Shown here piece after piece: positions 9,438-18,637 of a stretch of DNA of 64,000 nucleotides. The notes under the pieces were generated by a model, which saw nothing but the letters and a program-made list of their open reading frames with translations, searched no databases and was not told the DNA's origin. The DNA is from a bacterium BRH_c32. GTDB taxonomy: Bacteria > Bacteroidota > Ignavibacteria > Ignavibacteriales > Melioribacteraceae. The stretch covers positions 186,001-250,000 of the forward strand of contig LOEU01000024.1 of assembly GCA_001516025.1 (NCBI GenBank), given 5' to 3'. The position numbers were made by a program, and so were the translations under genes. Position 1 is the stretch's first letter; each line of letters begins with the position of its first letter.

Positions 9438-9884
9438 ATGAAAAAATTCAAATTTAAGATTCATGGCAATAAGTATGACGTTGAAGTACTAAACGTCGAA
9501 GATAATATAGCAGAAATAGATGTAAATGGTACTACATACACGGTTGAAGTAGATAAAGACTTAAAGCCGGTAAAAACGCCAAAGATGGTTCGTTCGATGG
9601 CAGTACCATCAACTGAAACAGTTAAAACACAATTAAAAACAAGCAGTCCCGCAGCTCCTAAAGGCGTTGGTACTATTAAGTCTCCCCTTCCGGGAGTAAT
9701 TCTTAATATATTGGCAAAAGAAGGACAACCTGTAAAGATTGGAGATCGGATATTGGTTCTTGAAGCAATGAAAATGGAAAACAATATTGAGGCCGATAAA
9801 GAAGGAATCATTAAATCGATAAAAGTAAAAGCAGGAGATTCCGTTTTAGAGGGTGATTTATTAGTTGAAATTGGGAGAGATTAA
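9438..9884 (+). CDS. Biotin carboxyl carrier subunit of the decarboxylase
   Basis: A 148-residue protein with a variable N-terminal part, a flexible Pro/Ala/Ser linker near residues 58-76 and a C-terminal biotinyl domain (about 78-147). The biotin attachment site EAMKM is at 109-113, so Lys112 should be biotinylated. It carries CO2 from the carboxyltransferase to the membrane beta subunit. Its stop overlaps the next start as TAATG, which indicates translational coupling with the beta subunit. No biotin protein ligase gene is in the window. Confidence 0.92.
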   Translation: MKKFKFKIHGNKYDVEVLNVEDNIAEIDVNGTTYTVEVDKDLKPVKTPKMVRSMAVPSTETVKTQLKTSSPAAPKGVGTIKSPLPGVILNILAKEGQPVKIGDRILVLEAMKMENNIEADKEGIIKSIKVKAGDSVLEGDLLVEIGRD

Positions 9885-11029
9885 TGGAAGGTCTTTATAA
9901 ATTTTTTGAATATTCGGGTTTTGCAAATATAACTCCCGGACACGTAGTGATGATTTCGGTAGGATTATTATTTATCTATTTGGCAATCGCAAAAGAATAT
10001 GAACCATTATTATTAGTCCCAATTGGTTTCGGCATTATTGTCGGCAATATTCCATTCGTAGAAAATATTGGACTCCAATTAGGAATATATGAAGACGGTT
10101 CCGTAATGAACTATCTATATTTCGGTGTATTGAAAGGAGTATATCCACCTCTTATTTTCTTGGGTATAGGAGCAATGACCGATTTTTCAACATTATTATC
10201 AAATCCGAAATTGATATTACTCGGAGCTGCTGCACAGGTGGGAATATTTTTAACTTTCATGGGTGCGCTTGCACTCGGATTCACTCCTGAACAGGCTGCA
10301 TCAATCGGTATAATCGGTGGAGCAGATGGTCCGACAGCTATATTCCTTTCATCAAAATTAGCCCCTGAATTAGTAGGAGCAATAGCGATATCGGCATATT
10401 CTTATATGGCATTAGTCCCTGTATTGCAGCCGCCAATAATGAGACTCCTTACAACTAAAGAAGAACGAGTAATCAGAATGAAACCGCCTCGTGCAGTTTC
10501 AAAAACCGAGAAGATAATGTTCCCGATTATTGGATTACTATTGACTACATTTATCACTCCGAGCGCATTGCCGCTTCTTGGAATGTTATTCTTCGGTAAT
10601 GTTTTAAAGGAAAGTGGAGTTACCAAGCGATTAGCAGATACGGCAAAAGGATCGTTAATTGATATAGTTACAATTCTAATCGGTTTAACTGTTGGTGCTT
10701 CCACTCAGGCATCAACATTCCTGAGACCACAATCAATATTAATCTTCGGACTTGGAGCAGTTTCATTTATGGTTGCTACTGCCGGAGGGGTTCTATTCGC
10801 TAAATTTATGAATCTATTCTTAAAAGGTGAAAACAGAATTAATCCATTGATTGGAAATGCCGGTGTATCAGCAGTACCGGATAGTGCTCGTGTTTCTCAG
10901 GTTATCGGACAGGAATATGATAAGACAAATCACTTATTAATGCATGCAATGGCACCAAACGTAGCCGGAGTAATTGGCTCGGCTGTGGCTGCAGGTATAT
11001 TAATGAGTTTCTTGCTTCACGTTTTATAG
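9884..11029 (+). CDS. mmdB: Na+-translocating (methylmalonyl-CoA) decarboxylase beta subunit
   Basis: A 381-residue polytopic membrane protein of the OadB/MmdB/GcdB family. It decarboxylates carboxybiotin and uses the energy to export Na+. Key motifs are GGADGPTAIF, holding the essential membrane Asp, and GNAGVSAVPDSARVSQ near the C-terminus. The second half repeats the first in overall pattern. The start codon overlaps the biotin carrier stop by one base. The substrate (methylmalonyl-CoA rather than oxaloacetate or glutaconyl-CoA) is inferred from the linked mutase and epimerase, not from this subunit. It is the last gene of the cluster. Confidence 0.93.
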   Translation: MEGLYKFFEYSGFANITPGHVVMISVGLLFIYLAIAKEYEPLLLVPIGFGIIVGNIPFVENIGLQLGIYEDGSVMNYLYFGVLKGVYPPLIFLGIGAMTDFSTLLSNPKLILLGAAAQVGIFLTFMGALALGFTPEQAASIGIIGGADGPTAIFLSSKLAPELVGAIAISAYSYMALVPVLQPPIMRLLTTKEERVIRMKPPRAVSKTEKIMFPIIGLLLTTFITPSALPLLGMLFFGNVLKESGVTKRLADTAKGSLIDIVTILIGLTVGASTQASTFLRPQSILIFGLGAVSFMVATAGGVLFAKFMNLFLKGENRINPLIGNAGVSAVPDSARVSQVIGQEYDKTNHLLMHAMAPNVAGVIGSAVAAGILMSFLLHVL

Positions 11030-11098
11030 TACGAAAAATTCCCCTTTAATTTTCCAAATAAAGCTTTATCTTGCTTTATTAATTAACATAGGAAAGTT

Positions 11099-13081
11099 AT
11101 GAGGGGAATTTTTTTATCTATAATCGCATTCTTGGTATTGAATGTTACAATACATCCGCAATCCGGCGCCGAACTATGTTCATCTGCAAAAATTAAATCT
11201 TACGAAAAACTATTTAAAAGCGATCAGATAAATTATCCGGGTGATAGTAATATAGATATTACTTACTATAAGTTAGATCTTCAATTTTATTATTCATCTA
11301 AATTTTTATCCGGGACTGCAAATATTAATGGAGTATCAAAAAAAGAAAATCTTGGACAGATATTTTTAGATCTAAATAGATCAATGACTGTCCAAAATGT
11401 AATTTTCGAGAATCAGATTCTTACAACCAACCATACAATTCAAAATAGATTATATATTACATTACCTGCCGGACGAAATTTAAGATTTAATGAACCATTT
11501 TCGCTTGAAATTAAATATAACGGATATCCGGAAAGCAGCGGCGGATTTGGCACTATTGCATTTGGAGACCGAGGACTAAAATCAATATACACATTAAGCG
11601 AGCCTTATGGTTCTAAGGATTGGTTCCCGTGTAAAGATACTCCTGCAGATAAAGCTGATTCATCGGATGTATGGATAACCTCGGAGCCATTTTTTGTATC
11701 GGTTTCAAACGGTAAATTAATGGAAACAGTTACTAATCAGGATGGAACGAAAACATATAAATGGAAAAATAGTTATCCGATTGCTCCTTATTTAATATCT
11801 GTTGCGATGTCGAATTTTGTCATTTATAATACATCATTTAATTATGCCGAAGGCAAATCGATGCCTGTGGATCATTATATTTATCCGGTCTCTTGGTCCG
11901 AGAATACTAAATTTGCTTTAGATAAAACGATAGATATGTTAAGAATCTTCACAGAAAAATATGGAGAATATCCTTTTATAAAAGAGAAGTATGGACATGC
12001 GCAATTTGGATTCGGCGGTGGAATGGAGCATCAAACTATCTCTTCAATGGGTTCTTTTGAAGAGACCATAGTGGCTCATGAGCTTGCTCATCAATGGTTT
12101 GGTGATAAAGTAACATGTAAGAACTGGGAAAATATTTGGCTTAATGAAGGGTTCGCAACATATTCTGAATCGATCTATTTGGAAGCGAAATATGGTAAAG
12201 CAGCTTTTATGAATGACGTTCAGGCGAATATGAATGGGGCTATGAATGCACAAGGTCCATTATACCTTAAAGATATTAGCAGTGTAAATTCCATTTTTAA
12301 TTATAATAGATCGTATGCTAAGGGAGCAATAGTACTTCACATGCTTCGTGGTGTTATGGGAGATGATAATTTTTTCAAAGCGATGAGAACATATCACGAT
12401 AAACCGGCATTTAGATATGGAGTTGTAACGACTGAAGATTTTCAGGGTGTTTGCGAAGAAATAAGCGGAATCTCTCTTGATTATTTTTTTAGAGAATGGA
12501 TCTATGGCGAAAACTATCCTCGCTATAATATTGGATGGAATCAATCATTAGTTCCGGGAACGAATAAATATAAATTGCTCTTTAGATTAAAACAAACATC
12601 GAATAATAATCCACAGTTTTTCACAATGCCATTTGAACTTAAGATCGGTTTTGGCAGCGGTAGAGATACAACCGTAGCAGCATTCAATTCATCAAAAGAA
12701 GAGGTATTTGAATTTTTTGTAAGTGAAAAACCGGTTTCAATTTCGTTTGATCCAAATTCAAAAATTCTCAAAGAAGTGCTTTCTATTTCAGCTTTAAGAG
12801 ATGAATCCTTGTTACCTGTAGAATATTCCTTGAGTCAAAATTACCCTAATCCATTTAATCCTACAACGATAATTGAATATTCACTTCCTCTTTCGGGAAA
12901 TGTAAAAATCACTTTATTTGATGCTATCGGTAAAGAAGTCAAAGAATTAGTAAACAAATATGAAGATCGAGGATATCACAAAATAGAATTTAATGCTGAA
13001 AATCTTGCAAGCGGTATTTATATTTACAAATTAGAAATCGATAATTTCATCGATTCAAAAAAGATGATATTAGTTAAATAA
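11099..13081 (+). CDS. Secreted M1 family aminopeptidase with type IX sorting domain
   Basis: A 660-residue protein. Residues 1-22 form a signal peptide. The M1 catalytic core has GGGMEH (exopeptidase motif), HELAH with zinc ligands His327 and His331 and catalytic Glu328, and third ligand Glu350 in LNEGFATY. Residues about 573-660 are a type A T9SS C-terminal sorting domain: SQNYPNPFNP, a central GKEV turn, and a final LASGIYIYKLE strand pattern ending in a Lys. The protein is therefore exported by Sec, then passed through the outer membrane by the type IX system, and may be anchored on the surface. It should remove N-terminal residues from peptides. This is the only clear T9SS cargo seen in the window. 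Confidence 0.93.
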   Translation: MRGIFLSIIAFLVLNVTIHPQSGAELCSSAKIKSYEKLFKSDQINYPGDSNIDITYYKLDLQFYYSSKFLSGTANINGVSKKENLGQIFLDLNRSMTVQNVIFENQILTTNHTIQNRLYITLPAGRNLRFNEPFSLEIKYNGYPESSGGFGTIAFGDRGLKSIYTLSEPYGSKDWFPCKDTPADKADSSDVWITSEPFFVSVSNGKLMETVTNQDGTKTYKWKNSYPIAPYLISVAMSNFVIYNTSFNYAEGKSMPVDHYIYPVSWSENTKFALDKTIDMLRIFTEKYGEYPFIKEKYGHAQFGFGGGMEHQTISSMGSFEETIVAHELAHQWFGDKVTCKNWENIWLNEGFATYSESIYLEAKYGKAAFMNDVQANMNGAMNAQGPLYLKDISSVNSIFNYNRSYAKGAIVLHMLRGVMGDDNFFKAMRTYHDKPAFRYGVVTTEDFQGVCEEISGISLDYFFREWIYGENYPRYNIGWNQSLVPGTNKYKLLFRLKQTSNNNPQFFTMPFELKIGFGSGRDTTVAAFNSSKEEVFEFFVSEKPVSISFDPNSKILKEVLSISALRDESLLPVEYSLSQNYPNPFNPTTIIEYSLPLSGNVKITLFDAIGKEVKELVNKYEDRGYHKIEFNAENLASGIYIYKLEIDNFIDSKKMILVK

Positions 13082-13088
13082 TTTTCTT

Positions 13089-13097
13089 TATTTTTAC
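13089..13097 (+). promoter_or_regulatory. Candidate -7 element TATTTTTAC
   Basis: A TAnnTTTA string 22 bases before the ATG of the pullulanase-like gene, in the 38-base gap after the aminopeptidase. No TTTG -33 box is evident. Listed because of the recurring position of this motif in the window. Confidence 0.28.
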
Positions 13098-13119
13098 GAA
13101 AAAAAAACGATAATAAATT

Positions 13120-15228
13120 ATGAACTCTATTAACAAAATTAGTGTTGTTATATTATTAATAGTTTTATTCACTACAACAAATAGCGAAGGAGCAACATTG
13201 TTTGTAAAAGAAAGATTTGTTTCAAAAGATACTATTCAGTTTATACAAAGACAGAAAGAACTTGACAGGATTTATTCCGATAAAAAACTTGGATCATTCT
13301 TAGAGAATGGAAAAACTGTATTCAGAGTATTCGCTCCCTCTGCGATAGAAATAAAATTATTGACTTTCAAAAAAGTTGATAGCAAAAACTCAAAGGATTA
13401 CTCGATGACAAAAGATGAAAATGGTGTTTGGGAAGTAATCTTAGACGGTGATTTGTGCGGGACATTTTACGGCTACAAAATTTTTCATAAAGGGGATGAC
13501 CTAAATAGCGAAAAGCCATTATGTATTGATCCATATTCAAAATCTGTTGCTACCTATACAACATATCGTAATCCTAGAAAATCTATTGTTTATAATAAAA
13601 CATATAATTGGGAAGGAGATACTTGGATTCAGCGCGATTGGAGAGACTTAATAATTTATGAAATGCATGTAAGAGATATGACAATACACTCAAGTTCGGG
13701 AGTTAAAGATAAAGGAACATACAAAGGATTAGTGGAGAAGAAAAGAGCGGGCGGATTAGATTATCTAAAAAACCTAGGCGTTAATACAGTTGAGCTTCTC
13801 CCTGCCCATGATTTTGGTTATATAGAACTGCCATATAAAGATTCAGTTGCAGGTCAATTTAATACTTGGAATCCTTATGAAAGAAATCATTGGGGATATA
13901 TGACCGCTGCATTTTTTGCTCCGGCATCTTATTATAGCCAAAAGACTAAAGAGCTTAAATGGAATAAATGGATGGGTGCAGATTCCAAGCAGGTTACTGA
14001 TTTTAAGGATATGGTTAAGGGGCTGCATAAAGAAGGGATAGGCGTAATGATGGATGTGGTCTATAATCATCTATCGGAATATGAAATCGGGAACCTCAAA
14101 GAGATTGATAAAGAGTATTATTTTAGATTAGATAATAAAGGTAATTGCCTTGCTGTAAGCGGATGCGGTAATGACTTAAAGACCGAACGCAAAATGACAA
14201 GAAGACTAATTATCGAGAGCATTCTTTATTGGATGCAGGAATATCATATAGATGGATTTAGATTTGATCTTGGTAAACTGATTGATTGGGAAACCATCGA
14301 AGATATTATTCATGAAGCAAAGAAGATCAATCCGAGTGTTGTATTTGTCTGCGAGCCATGGGGCGGCGGATATGATCCACAGGGATTTTCTTTGAGAGGA
14401 TGGGGTGCTTGGAACGATCAAATCAGAAACGGAATCAAAGGAGAAAATCCATTTACTGACCTCGGTTGGATATTTGGTAAATGGCAAGGTAATAATAATG
14501 CAACTAGGATTAAGAGTTACGTAAACGGGACTTTAATGCGCGATAGCCTTGGTCTTTTTATGAAAAAAGAGCATTCCGTTAATTATCTTGAATCGCACGA
14601 TGGATATACTCTTGGCGATTTTATTCGTTTGGGACTTAATGATGTTGCTCCTGATCAAATATTAAAAAATCGTGATAAGAATGCGAAGCTCACTCCGAAA
14701 CAATTGAAATTAAATAAATTAGGAGCACTATTCTTATTGACTTCGCAAGGTATGACCATGATTCATTCGGGGCAGGAATATGCTCGCTCAAAAGTAATTC
14801 CATATAATGTAAAAGTTGAAGACGAGCATAAAGGAAGACTTGACCATAATTCATACAATAAGGATAACGAAACAAATTATATAAATTATAAACACGCAGC
14901 AGTCAATAAAGAATTATTTGATTACTATAAAGGTTTAATTCTACTTCGCAAAACTTATGGTGCATTTAGACATGCTGAATATGAACAAATAAAATTCGGG
15001 GATAATAAAGTAACTCCCTTCTCATTCGGTTATCTATTAGAGCATGAAGGTAATACATTTATTATAGCATTTAATGCAGATAATGAAAAAAGTGTTAGTT
15101 TTGATCTGCCCGAAGGCGAATGGCAAGTCCTTGTAAATAAAGATAAAGCCGGGATCGATATAATAAATAATGTGTTCTTAAAAATAGATCTTGATCCTTC
15201 GACAGGGATGGTGCTTAAGAAAAATTAA
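13120..15228 (+). CDS. Exported GH13 alpha-glucan debranching enzyme (type I pullulanase-like)
   Basis: A 702-residue protein with a signal peptide (hydrophobic 8-18). Residues about 58-160 are a CBM48-like early-set domain (TVFRVFAPSA, GTFYGYKIF), followed by a GH13 barrel and a small C-terminal beta domain. The four GH13 regions are readable: DVVYNH; GFRFD with nucleophile Asp383; VCEPWGGG with acid/base Glu412; and ESHDG with Asp494. A YNWEGD motif near residue 162 resembles the type I pullulanase YNWGYDP box. It probably cleaves alpha-1,6 branches of glycogen or pullulan in the periplasm. No T9SS domain is present. It shares its last four bases (TTAA) with the converging kinase gene. Confidence 0.86.
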   Translation: MNSINKISVVILLIVLFTTTNSEGATLFVKERFVSKDTIQFIQRQKELDRIYSDKKLGSFLENGKTVFRVFAPSAIEIKLLTFKKVDSKNSKDYSMTKDENGVWEVILDGDLCGTFYGYKIFHKGDDLNSEKPLCIDPYSKSVATYTTYRNPRKSIVYNKTYNWEGDTWIQRDWRDLIIYEMHVRDMTIHSSSGVKDKGTYKGLVEKKRAGGLDYLKNLGVNTVELLPAHDFGYIELPYKDSVAGQFNTWNPYERNHWGYMTAAFFAPASYYSQKTKELKWNKWMGADSKQVTDFKDMVKGLHKEGIGVMMDVVYNHLSEYEIGNLKEIDKEYYFRLDNKGNCLAVSGCGNDLKTERKMTRRLIIESILYWMQEYHIDGFRFDLGKLIDWETIEDIIHEAKKINPSVVFVCEPWGGGYDPQGFSLRGWGAWNDQIRNGIKGENPFTDLGWIFGKWQGNNNATRIKSYVNGTLMRDSLGLFMKKEHSVNYLESHDGYTLGDFIRLGLNDVAPDQILKNRDKNAKLTPKQLKLNKLGALFLLTSQGMTMIHSGQEYARSKVIPYNVKVEDEHKGRLDHNSYNKDNETNYINYKHAAVNKELFDYYKGLILLRKTYGAFRHAEYEQIKFGDNKVTPFSFGYLLEHEGNTFIIAFNADNEKSVSFDLPEGEWQVLVNKDKAGIDIINNVFLKIDLDPSTGMVLKKN

Positions 15229-18200
15229 ATATTGTAGAAAACTTTTCGTAGAGATTTTTCGATAGAGGATTTAAAGACTGCAAGATTAACTGGCTTTGTG
15301 AATATAAACTCAATGCCCAAGTCTTTATATCCTTTTTCTATTTTAGGTGTAATGTCACTGCTAAGAACTATAATAGGTGGTTTAATCTTAAAATCTGAAA
15401 TTGAGACTTGCTTCACTAAATCCATCCCGTTCATAATTGGCATCTGATGATCAGTAATAACCAATGCGGGAGAATTAGTTTTAATAAGTTTAAATGCTTC
15501 CCTTCCATCTTCTGCTTCAATGATTGTATATTCGGGAATAATGTTCTTAAGTATTTTAGAATAGAGAATTCGGTCCGCCTTTGTATCATCGACTAGTAGA
15601 ATAATTGTAGAGGAAACGGGGATAGTAAATATAAATTCAGAACCTTTACCGAGAACGCTTTCCACGCGAATTTCTCCGCCATGCTTTTTGATTATATCAT
15701 GTACCAAGGATAAACCGAGACCGGTCCCTTTTTCACCTGATGTACCTGAAGTAGTAAATTTCGCATCGACTTTGAAAAGCTTAGCAATATCATCCTTCTT
15801 AATACCAACACCATTATCCTTAATTCTAAATTCAATTTTATTTTTATCACTGGAAGGAGCTGAGGAGATAGAGATATCCCCTCCCTTTCGAGTGAATTTA
15901 ATTGCATTCGATATAAGATTATTAACCGCCTGCGAGAAGAGGCTTTCATCTGCATGAATGTATAAGTCTTTAGAGAAATTCAATTCGAGATTGATATTTT
16001 TTTGAAGTGCTGCCCCTCCAAGTACTTTCAAGGACTTTTCGAAAATATCTTTTGAACTGATTCGTTCGGGCTCAAACTTAATTCGACCTGTTTGAATACG
16101 TGTATAGTCTAAAAGAGAATTTACTAAAGAGAGCATACTCTTGGAAGACTCTTGGATAAAATGAATATATTCTATACGTTTCTCATTGCTAATTTTCTCT
16201 TCATTCAATAAGATATCAGTAAATCCAAGAATTGAACTAAATGGTGTTCTTAAGTCGTGTGAAATAATTGAAATGAATCGGTCTTTTGTTTCGTTTAGTT
16301 CTTTTAAGTTTTCCGTGAAATTTTTTAATTCATCATCAGCTTTTTTACTAAGGGAAATATCATTAATAATTCCAAATGCATTAAATACGTCTCCTTTAGA
16401 ATTTCTTACTACCGAAATTTTATTTCTAATCCAGACAGTTCCGCCGAATTTATCCAATATTCGATATTCAAAAACTTCATTATCTCTAGAAATATCATCG
16501 AAAAATTGTTTTTGTTTGTTCTGTATCTCTTCCAAATCATTCGGGTGCACTATGTTAAACCATAGATTATTATCTTTAATAAATTCATCAGGTGAATAGC
16601 CTGTGATCTTTTTAATTGCAGGAGTATAAAGAACCGTCTTCATGTGATTTTCGATTCTCTCAGCAACCCAAAAAGATTCATCGATATTATTAGCAAGATT
16701 TCTATATCGTTCTTCAGATTTTTTAAGTGCATCTTGAGATTTCTTTTCTTCTGTTACATCACGAATAATCCAAACAGAAAAAACTTCTTTTGATACATCA
16801 TAAATGGAGATTGATACTTCGGCAATAAAAACTTTATTATCGGTTCTAATAGCAGCAAATTCAAATCTAGGGGGAATTTCAATTCCTTTATTAATACTAT
16901 TTAAGTAGTTACGCACACTTGAGCGGTCATTAGAAGCCACAAATTCTATGATATCTTTTCCGAGTGATGATCCTGCACTTTCAAGTCCGAACATATTTAC
17001 AAACGAATCATTTATAATTACCAACTTTCCATCAGAGACTAAAGCAATACCATCCTTAGAAGCTTCAAATACAGATCTGATAAGTAAGAGATCTTTTTCA
17101 GCTTCTTTTTGCAACGTTATATCGGTTAAAATAGCATTAAAATAGATCGGTTCACCGGCAAGATTATATGAAGGAGTAAAACTTGCCAGGACTATAATTC
17201 TTTTTTTATCAGAGGTGATTAGAGGAAGTTCTATATTCTGATCTCTTCCACTAAAGAGTTCATTAAATTTTATTTTGTTCTTTTCAATATAGAATGGCTC
17301 AATAAAATCGGTAAAGTTTTTTATCTTCTCCGGATTTTGGTCGGGTAAAAATCGTTCATTAAAAAATGGATTAGAATAAATTATATCGCCGTTTAGATCA
17401 AGAATACAGATAAACTCATGTGAATTTATAACTATGTTTCTAAATTTCTCTTCCGAGTTTCTAAGCTCTCTTTCTAGTCTGTATCTTTCCGTTACATCAG
17501 AGCAGAGCGCAACAAGCATTTTTTCATTATCCGAAGATACGGGTGCAAGTCGAACTAAAATTCTTCTCTCGTCATCCGGATTGCTATTAAGTTTTAAATG
17601 TCCTTCCCATCTGCCTGAAAGTGCCACTTCTTCCACTATACTTTCAAAAAACAACTTATCGAGTTGAGGGATTACTTTACCAATGAACTGATTAAATACT
17701 TGGCTTTTGTTGTACTCAAAAAGTGTAGTTGCCTTCTCATTCCAATAGATGACGTTACCGGAATTATTCAATCCTATAACCGCATCGACAATGGTAGTTA
17801 CAATCTCGTGATACTTTCTTAATTCATTTACTTCTTTAAGAGATTGATTTGCAATTTTCACTTCTTCTGAAACATCCTTACCTACAATAAACACCAATTC
17901 ATTATGAGAGAGAGAATCGAAAATCGGGATTATATTTAGATCAATATGATAGTCTCGGAAATTCATCGGAAAAGAAAATCGTTGCTTAGAAGGTGCCTTG
18001 GATTTTGAAGTAGTTAAAATTAATTGCTTTAATTCGGGGTTAGTAATCTTTTCTCTTGCTGATTTTATCTGCTCCTGCGGTTTTTCTATAAAATAATCAA
18101 AAAGAAAATTTGACGAATTGGATTTAAATTTTATATTCAGATCAAGATCACATATCATATAATAATCGGAAAAAGAATCTATGACAGAGATAAGATAATC

Positions 18201-18620
18201 GTTGGCATTAATTAATTCAGTGGAATCAGGTTTATCAATTTTTATATCCTCTACAATAAGAACACCACCTTGAAACTCTGTGCTAAGAAAGATCGAGACG
18301 CCCTTAACAATTACAGAAAAAGAACCGCCTTTAGCAGTGGGCTTTTTGAAAAAAGCAAATTCAAAATCCTCAGCGAATTGTAGGGCATTGAGTTTTTCAT
18401 TTAAATCAGTTCTTTCAAATAGTGGTAGTTCTAATATTGATTTACCTAGAATTAAATCGGAACTATACTGAATAACTCCGGGGAAACGGAAAAAATTTTT
18501 ATTAATGAATGATATTTTCCAATCCTTTTGAAAAAAGATAATGCCGAGCGGAAGCGAATTAAAAAATTGCTTTAACTGATCATCGGATGAGATATTTTCG
18601 ATAATACTATCTTTATTCAT
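15225..18620 (-). CDS. Hybrid sensor histidine kinase with six PAS domains and a receiver
   Basis: A 1131-residue protein without membrane segments, so probably a cytoplasmic sensor. About six PAS-type domains fill residues 10-770 (restarts near 145, 265, 390, 512 and 637). They are followed by HisKA with phospho-acceptor His788 (ISHDLRTPF) and an ATPase domain (NNLISNAIKF, DNGVGI, GTGLGLSLV). A C-terminal receiver (about 1007-1125) starts VDDTKADR and has Asp1057 in TDHQMP, with FTKP at the end. No output domain or response regulator gene is adjacent, so the phosphorelay partner is elsewhere. The gene starts 17 bases after the Kdo transferase stop, suggesting one transcript with the lipopolysaccharide genes. 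The signal sensed is not evident. Confidence 0.9.
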   Translation of the reverse strand: MNKDSIIENISSDDQLKQFFNSLPLGIIFFQKDWKISFINKNFFRFPGVIQYSSDLILGKSILELPLFERTDLNEKLNALQFAEDFEFAFFKKPTAKGGSFSVIVKGVSIFLSTEFQGGVLIVEDIKIDKPDSTELINANDYLISVIDSFSDYYMICDLDLNIKFKSNSSNFLFDYFIEKPQEQIKSAREKITNPELKQLILTTSKSKAPSKQRFSFPMNFRDYHIDLNIIPIFDSLSHNELVFIVGKDVSEEVKIANQSLKEVNELRKYHEIVTTIVDAVIGLNNSGNVIYWNEKATTLFEYNKSQVFNQFIGKVIPQLDKLFFESIVEEVALSGRWEGHLKLNSNPDDERRILVRLAPVSSDNEKMLVALCSDVTERYRLERELRNSEEKFRNIVINSHEFICILDLNGDIIYSNPFFNERFLPDQNPEKIKNFTDFIEPFYIEKNKIKFNELFSGRDQNIELPLITSDKKRIIVLASFTPSYNLAGEPIYFNAILTDITLQKEAEKDLLLIRSVFEASKDGIALVSDGKLVIINDSFVNMFGLESAGSSLGKDIIEFVASNDRSSVRNYLNSINKGIEIPPRFEFAAIRTDNKVFIAEVSISIYDVSKEVFSVWIIRDVTEEKKSQDALKKSEERYRNLANNIDESFWVAERIENHMKTVLYTPAIKKITGYSPDEFIKDNNLWFNIVHPNDLEEIQNKQKQFFDDISRDNEVFEYRILDKFGGTVWIRNKISVVRNSKGDVFNAFGIINDISLSKKADDELKNFTENLKELNETKDRFISIISHDLRTPFSSILGFTDILLNEEKISNEKRIEYIHFIQESSKSMLSLVNSLLDYTRIQTGRIKFEPERISSKDIFEKSLKVLGGAALQKNINLELNFSKDLYIHADESLFSQAVNNLISNAIKFTRKGGDISISSAPSSDKNKIEFRIKDNGVGIKKDDIAKLFKVDAKFTTSGTSGEKGTGLGLSLVHDIIKKHGGEIRVESVLGKGSEFIFTIPVSSTIILLVDDTKADRILYSKILKNIIPEYTIIEAEDGREAFKLIKTNSPALVITDHQMPIMNGMDLVKQVSISDFKIKPPIIVLSSDITPKIEKGYKDLGIEFIFTKPVNLAVFKSSIEKSLRKVFYNI

Positions 18621-18637
18621 TTTTATTTGGATAGCAG

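Noticed and set aside
11057-11080. A terminator between mmdB and the aminopeptidase gene (AATAAAG ... CTTTATT)
   Set aside because: The stem is 7 bp, nearly all A-T, with a 10-base loop and no T run after it, so it is weak.
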